64,000 nucleotides of DNA, taken from Clostridium sp. Marseille-P2415 (GTDB lineage Bacteria > Bacillota > Clostridia > Lachnospirales > Lachnospiraceae). Below the pieces are notes generated by a model, which made no database searches, was not told the DNA's origin, and worked only from the letters and a program-made list of their open reading frames with translations. Of this stretch, positions 60,424-64,000 are shown piece by piece; the first letter of the stretch is position 1; each line of letters opens with the position of its first letter. Position numbers and translations under genes: made by a program. The DNA lies in contig NZ_LT732526.1 of the NCBI RefSeq assembly GCF_900155545.1, forward strand, positions 3,110,013 through 3,174,012, written 5' to 3'.

Positions 60424-61470
60424 TTAACTTGAACGCCTCTGTGCCTTCATAATTCTATGATGCGCAAAAGCATAAACAATATAGCTGATTAATAACGGAA
60501 AATAAAAGTTAATAATTCTGCTTAAGATCATAGCGGATGGGAGCTGCTCACCCGGATAAAACTGACCAAACACATTTAAATATGCTTTTTCTGCAATTCC
60601 GACTGAACCCGGAAGGGGGACTGCGGCAACTGCAATATTAATAAAAGATTGGCCTGCCATCAGATCAAGGCAATCATTCTTCCTGTAACCGAAGCTTAAA
60701 TAAACCAGATATGTTACAAGGCAGTATGCAATCCATTGAAACATAGAAACCACAAACACCTTCAGAAACAAATCTGGGTTTTTTATAATCAGCCTTGATT
60801 TTTCACGGTAAGAGATGATCAGAATATCCAGCTTTTCTTTTATTTCCTTTGGCTTTTTAAAGAGGTGAAGTTTTACGCCAAGTTTCAATGCCAAGTCAAT
60901 CAGAAAAGGTATGATTACTCTGGAAAACATCAATGCTGATAAAACAGCCGTCAAAAAAAGCATAACAGATGCTCCTGCGAATAATAGCCAGATAAACCAG
61001 TGTGCAGACTTAGCTAATATATAAAATCGTAACACCGCAAATACTCCGCCCATTAAGACAATAACAATCTGACTTACAAAAATCATAAGAAATATAGTGA
61101 TGGCAGAGATATCAACATGGATTTTATCCTTATTCATGTAATACATCTGAGCAGGCTGCCCTCCGCATGCTCCCGGTGTTATTGCACTAAAATAATTTCC
61201 GATATACGTATAATCAATACAATTTTTATACGTAGTAGCCTGTCTTAATCTATGCATAATCATATAAAAATTCATGGCCTGGCACCCAGAATAGAAAAAC
61301 ATCAATGCAATTCCGGTAATGAGGTAGAATAAATGTACGCTCCCAACCGCTTTAATTAATTCCCCAATCGAATACTCTTTTAATACAACTGCAACAGTAA
61401 CTGCCATCAAAGAGGTCATGAATAGGATACTTCTCATCTGGTTTTTTTTACTGACTATTTTCTCTCTCAT
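60424..61470 (-). CDS. Flippase-like integral membrane protein (UPF0104/LPG-synthase TM family)
   Basis: A 348-residue membrane protein with about eight to nine helices. NYFSAITPGACGGQPAQMYYM (about 97-117) and VAAVPLPGSVGIAEKAYLNVFG (about 280-301) are the two conserved GG/PG motifs of the family of MprF-type flippase domains. There is no synthase domain. It probably moves a glycosylated or aminoacylated lipid across the membrane. Its stop is one base from the ABC fragment on the other strand. Confidence 0.85.
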   Translation of the reverse strand: MREKIVSKKNQMRSILFMTSLMAVTVAVVLKEYSIGELIKAVGSVHLFYLITGIALMFFYSGCQAMNFYMIMHRLRQATTYKNCIDYTYIGNYFSAITPGACGGQPAQMYYMNKDKIHVDISAITIFLMIFVSQIVIVLMGGVFAVLRFYILAKSAHWFIWLLFAGASVMLFLTAVLSALMFSRVIIPFLIDLALKLGVKLHLFKKPKEIKEKLDILIISYREKSRLIIKNPDLFLKVFVVSMFQWIAYCLVTYLVYLSFGYRKNDCLDLMAGQSFINIAVAAVPLPGSVGIAEKAYLNVFGQFYPGEQLPSAMILSRIINFYFPLLISYIVYAFAHHRIMKAQRRSS

Positions 61471-61890
61471 AATGAATGATCCTCATGTCAAAGTTGATAT
61501 TTTTTATTATTACCAAAGCTTACAAATCCTATGTTAATTGCCTTCAATTTCATTCGGTATACATATGCTTCCTCACTTAGCTTACTATTCTCTACTATCT
61601 GCCATTGCAATGACTGCCTAACATTTATCAAAATCACGAATAATAACAGGTACTACTTTTTTATAGTACAAAAAATCACCTCCTTTTTTAGATAAATGCA
61701 TGAAAACTATTGACATTTTTTAGAGATTAATCTAACATAAGAGTGTCCAACTATTACACGAGGCTATTCTCTAAAATGTTTCTCTTGCATTTAGGTATTT
61801 CTTTAAATGTATAAGTTCATTATATAGAGTCGTCTCTATTTCACCAAGCCATATTTTTAGTTTTTTTCTCTAAAAAATAAGAGGTGTATA
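61471..61890. other. Gene-free AT-rich region with the XRE promoter
   Basis: The left part holds the leader of the flippase-like gene. TTGACA (61710-61715), 17 bases, TAACAT (61733-61738) is a plus-strand promoter; TTAGA-N6-TCTAA (61720-61735) lies inside it and could be the XRE protein's own operator. The leader is about 150 bases. No other feature is seen. Confidence 0.55.
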
Positions 61891-62313
61891 ATGAACAGTG
61901 TTGAATTAGTAAAAAAGATATGTAAGGAACGTAAAATACCCTTATCCCGCCTAGAACGAGATCTTGGTTATGGAAATGGATATATTGGTCAACTTCGTAA
62001 AGGTACCATACCGTCTGATAGAGCGGTGGACATAGCAAATTATTTAGGCATCGAATTACAATACCTTTTATCCGGAGGTACTATATCTAATATTGAAGAA
62101 GGACTCACACAAAAAGACCAAAAAGACATAACAAAGGACCTTGAGAGCATTATGAAAAAACTTATGTCCGGCGAAGACGGTCCAGCCAGTTATAATGGGG
62201 AAGAACTTGATCCAGAAGCTGCAGAACTGTTTAGAGATGAATTAGAAATTGCTCTTAAGAGGCTTAAAATAATTAACAAGGAAAAGTATACTACAAAGAA
62301 GTATAAAAAATAG
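61891..62313 (+). CDS. XRE-family transcriptional regulator (phage/ICE repressor-like)
   Basis: A 140-residue regulator with one N-terminal helix-turn-helix (about 3-60; IPLSRLERDLGYGNGYIGQL, IPSDRAVDIANYLGI) and an acidic helical tail. Such proteins sit beside ImmA-type proteases in mobile elements, and an ImmA-like ORF follows nine bases later, but it lacks its catalytic part. AGAGGTG precedes the ATG. No phage or conjugation genes remain, so this is probably a remnant control module. Confidence 0.85.
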   Translation: MNSVELVKKICKERKIPLSRLERDLGYGNGYIGQLRKGTIPSDRAVDIANYLGIELQYLLSGGTISNIEEGLTQKDQKDITKDLESIMKKLMSGEDGPASYNGEELDPEAAELFRDELEIALKRLKIINKEKYTTKKYKK

Positions 62314-62322
62314 GTGACGCTT

Positions 62323-62598
62323 ATGGGGGAAACTGAAAGAATTAAGCATCTAGTTGCATACTATACAAAGATTCTTAAAACCAGGGATCCGTTTAAAATA
62401 GCTGATCAATTAGGGGTATTGTATCAAATTGGAAATTGCTATTTCATTCGCAATAAAACTCTCCTTCTAAATTCTAAGTTTGAGCGCAGGGCAAATACTT
62501 TTGCGGCATATTTGCTTATCGACGATAATTTGCTTTTTGGATTTAAAGAATTACCTGGGAACAGTTCAGTGATTGTACGGGATACCCTGAAGAACTAA
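62323..62598 (+). pseudogene. ImmA/IrrE-type metallopeptidase with its HExxH core deleted
   Basis: The 91-residue product keeps the N-terminal part (DPFKIADQLGVLYQIGN) and the later KTLLLNSKFERRANTFAAYLLI segment of ImmA proteases, whose FExxAxxFAAxLL helix holds the third zinc ligand. The roughly 50 residues between, including HELGH, are absent without loss of frame. It cannot be a zinc protease. It follows the XRE regulator it would have cleaved, so the switch is now uninducible or the peptide has another role. AGGTGA precedes ATG at 62323. Confidence 0.65.
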
Positions 62599-62661
62599 TT
62601 AGGTTGAGATTAAAATAGCCTATGGCTTTTTAATAAATATACAAAAGAAGAGAGGAACAGC

Positions 62662-63255
62662 ATGAAAAAGAAATTATTAGTACCAGTATTATGTGCGGTG
62701 GCGCTCAGCGCAACTGCATGTGGCAGCAATGCAGCACCTGAAAAAGCAGAGACCACGACCACAGAAACCACTACTGCAGCAGAGACTACAACAGTGGACG
62801 AAACCACTACCGCTCCTGAAACAGAAGCAGCTCCCCAGACAATTCCTATGGGCCAAGCCGCAAAAATTGGAGAATGGAATGTTACTGTAAGTAATATGCA
62901 AATTTTAGATAATATTCCAGACGGGTATGGAAGCTTTTCTCCTGACGCAGGAAACAAATATCTGCTAGTTACCATGACGGTATCTAACGAAGGGAAACAA
63001 GCCGACTCATTCCTTCCGTCATTTTCTATGGGAGATGACACTTCCGCTAAAGTAATTTATGGGGACGGATACGAATTCACTCAAACTAATCTATTGGGAT
63101 ATAGTAAATCCATGACTGATTCTACAATTAATCCACTTTCCTCTAAAGAGGGGGATATTGCTTTTGAGATTCCGGAAAGTGTAGCTTCTGCAACAGATCC
63201 TATTATTCTGGAGATTTCAAGTGGAAATGAGAAGATCAATTTTGCATTAAGATAA
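62662..63255 (+). CDS. DUF4352-type lipoprotein
   Basis: A 197-residue exported lipoprotein. Signal peptide with lipobox ATACGS (Cys20), then a low-complexity Thr/Glu linker (about 28-58, repeated TTT/ETT) and a beta-sandwich domain: WNVTVSNMQILDNI, KYLLVTMTVSNEGKQA, and IAFEIPES, as in telokin-like DUF4352 proteins. The function is unknown; surface location is clear. AGAGAGGA precedes the start, and a hairpin follows. Confidence 0.85.
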   Translation: MKKKLLVPVLCAVALSATACGSNAAPEKAETTTTETTTAAETTTVDETTTAPETEAAPQTIPMGQAAKIGEWNVTVSNMQILDNIPDGYGSFSPDAGNKYLLVTMTVSNEGKQADSFLPSFSMGDDTSAKVIYGDGYEFTQTNLLGYSKSMTDSTINPLSSKEGDIAFEIPESVASATDPIILEISSGNEKINFALR

Positions 63256-63271
63256 CATCAATAAGTAAAAA

Positions 63272-63299
63272 CCGCCCGGTGCTAGTAACACCGAACGGC
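63272..63299 (+). terminator. Terminator of the DUF4352 lipoprotein gene
   Basis: CCG-CCCGGTG pairs with CACCG-AACGG around CTAGTAA, followed by CTTTAC, 16 bases after the stop. Confidence 0.6.
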
Positions 63300-63421
63300 T
63301 TTACATAGATTTCTCTTACCGGGCTTCCGGAAAGATATACTCTATCCAATCAGTAGAATTATATCATTTTCGGAACGTCCTGGCAAGGGGCGTTATTTTT
63401 ATACCCAAAAATAGAAAGGAA

Positions 63422-63526
63422 ATGATAATATGGGATAATTACGAACACGAAAAAGAGGAGCCACGTGGCAATGGAATTGACGGGAGAATGGGCAAACCGT
63501 TTCCACATGCCTTGAACGGACAATAA
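63422..63526 (+). other. Possible 34-codon ORF or gene remnant
   Basis: AGAAAGGA directly precedes ATG; the frame reads MIIWDNYEHEKEEPRGNGID, then GRMGKPFPHALNGQ and TAA. It looks protein-like (hydrophilic, no bias toward stops) but matches nothing I know. The rest of 63300-63650 has no gene. Confidence 0.3.
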
Positions 63527-63650
63527 AGATGCCCGTTGAACCTGGTGGGGCCTTGGCGGCAGAGTACATTTGCAAGAAAATACGCAGTTACAACAATTCT
63601 TATCTCATACTTAATACGATACTATTCCATACATCTCTTGTACAACATCG

Positions 63651-64000
63651 TCAAGCATACATACGAACCCAGGATAATAAAAGAGTTATAAACTCTCTTG
63701 AATATCTATGTTCTAAATTATCAAAGTAATTATAAGAACAAGTACCAGATAATAATTGAGATAAAGATTTTATAGCTTCAGCAGGACAGATATTATCTTT
63801 TCCACCTGCAGTTAGTAATACAGGACAATTTAATCTTTTAACATGAGAGATAGTATCTATAAATCCCAAAGCTTGCCATCCACCATCTATATTATCAATG
63901 GAACAAAGTGGTTCGTAGTTATAAGTAATAGCTCCCAGACTCTTTGCCATAGGCAAATTAGTAAGGAAAGGTACATCTGCCGCTACACATCTTACTCCCT
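63651..64000 (-). CDS. C-terminal part of an acetylxylan esterase / cephalosporin-C deacetylase (AXE1 family), cut by the window edge
   Basis: The open frame runs off the right end; 116 residues are visible. VRCVAADVPFLTNLPMAKS, HVKRLNCPVLLTAGGKDNICP (catalytic Asp in GGKD) and FDNLEHRYSREF (His) correspond to the last third of AXE1 alpha/beta hydrolases, which deacetylate xylan fragments and cephalosporin C. The nucleophile motif would lie beyond the window. Base composition is more AT-rich than in the main metabolic genes. Confidence 0.8.
   Translation of the reverse strand, partial: GVRCVAADVPFLTNLPMAKSLGAITYNYEPLCSIDNIDGGWQALGFIDTISHVKRLNCPVLLTAGGKDNICPAEAIKSLSQLLSGTCSYNYFDNLEHRYSREFITLLLSWVRMYA

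Noticed and set aside
62610-63041. 143-residue minus-strand ORF opposite the DUF4352 lipoprotein
   Set aside because: It arises from the Thr-rich repeat codons read backwards (Val/Ser runs); the plus-strand gene has a lipobox, ribosome site and terminator.

Overview
The window looks like the chromosome of an anaerobic, low-to-mid GC, Gram-positive Clostridia member, most likely a plant-polysaccharide-degrading Lachnospiraceae (Lacrimispora/Clostridium-like). The reasons are AAGGAGG-type ribosome binding sites, TTGACA-17-TATAAT promoters, HydE and CooS, secreted CE3/GH5/GH43 enzymes, PTS and PRD regulators, and GntR/MarR/PadR/HxlR regulators beside almost every operon. I see no rRNA, tRNA or CRISPR array.

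Layout. 0-1.3 kb: an invertible promoter cassette (34-bp inverted repeats, each built like an 11-6-11 Xer core site) beside a tyrosine recombinase. It controls a membrane-protein gene that leaves the window on the left, and as sequenced it points away from that gene. 1.5-4.6 kb: nadA-nadB-nadC with a likely NiaR-controlled promoter. 4.8-10.2 kb: orphan RelB, a PfkB/FrlD-like kinase, a sugar ABC importer and its GntR regulator. 10.3-18.5 kb: a beta-glucoside PTS operon that also carries two AEC carriers and small proteins, a divergent GH1 phospho-beta-glucosidase, and a LicR-type activator; three copies of one operator tie these together. 18.8-22.8 kb: HipA-like kinase, CE3 esterase, an esterase relic and a GH5 cellulase. 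23.5-28 kb: hydE, an effector-binding protein, murI and an unusual CooS.

28-36.7 kb: sugar-acid catabolism (IlvD/EDD dehydratase, GntP permease, DapA-type aldolase, IclR), then GntR-deoC, then an NADP-type secondary alcohol dehydrogenase with a Rex-like site. 36.7-41.2 kb: a MarR-controlled hydrolase operon and a TetR/alpha-beta-hydrolase pair. 41.3-47.7 kb: HelD, HxlR/flavodoxin, a truncated AraC protein and a MarR-FetA-FetB operon. 47.8-55 kb: secreted proteins scattered among decayed gene fragments. 55-64 kb: GH43 arabinanase, an esterase with PadR, a decayed PadR/ABC locus, a flippase-like membrane protein, XRE with a gutted ImmA, a DUF4352 lipoprotein and the end of an acetylxylan esterase.

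The most noteworthy items are the phase-variation switch, the divergent CODH-like protein (CX2C D-cluster motif and an apparently missing C-cluster cysteine), the PRD-activator regulon with identical operator-promoter spacing, and two dispersed repeat families. All alignments were done by eye and from memory; no searches were run.
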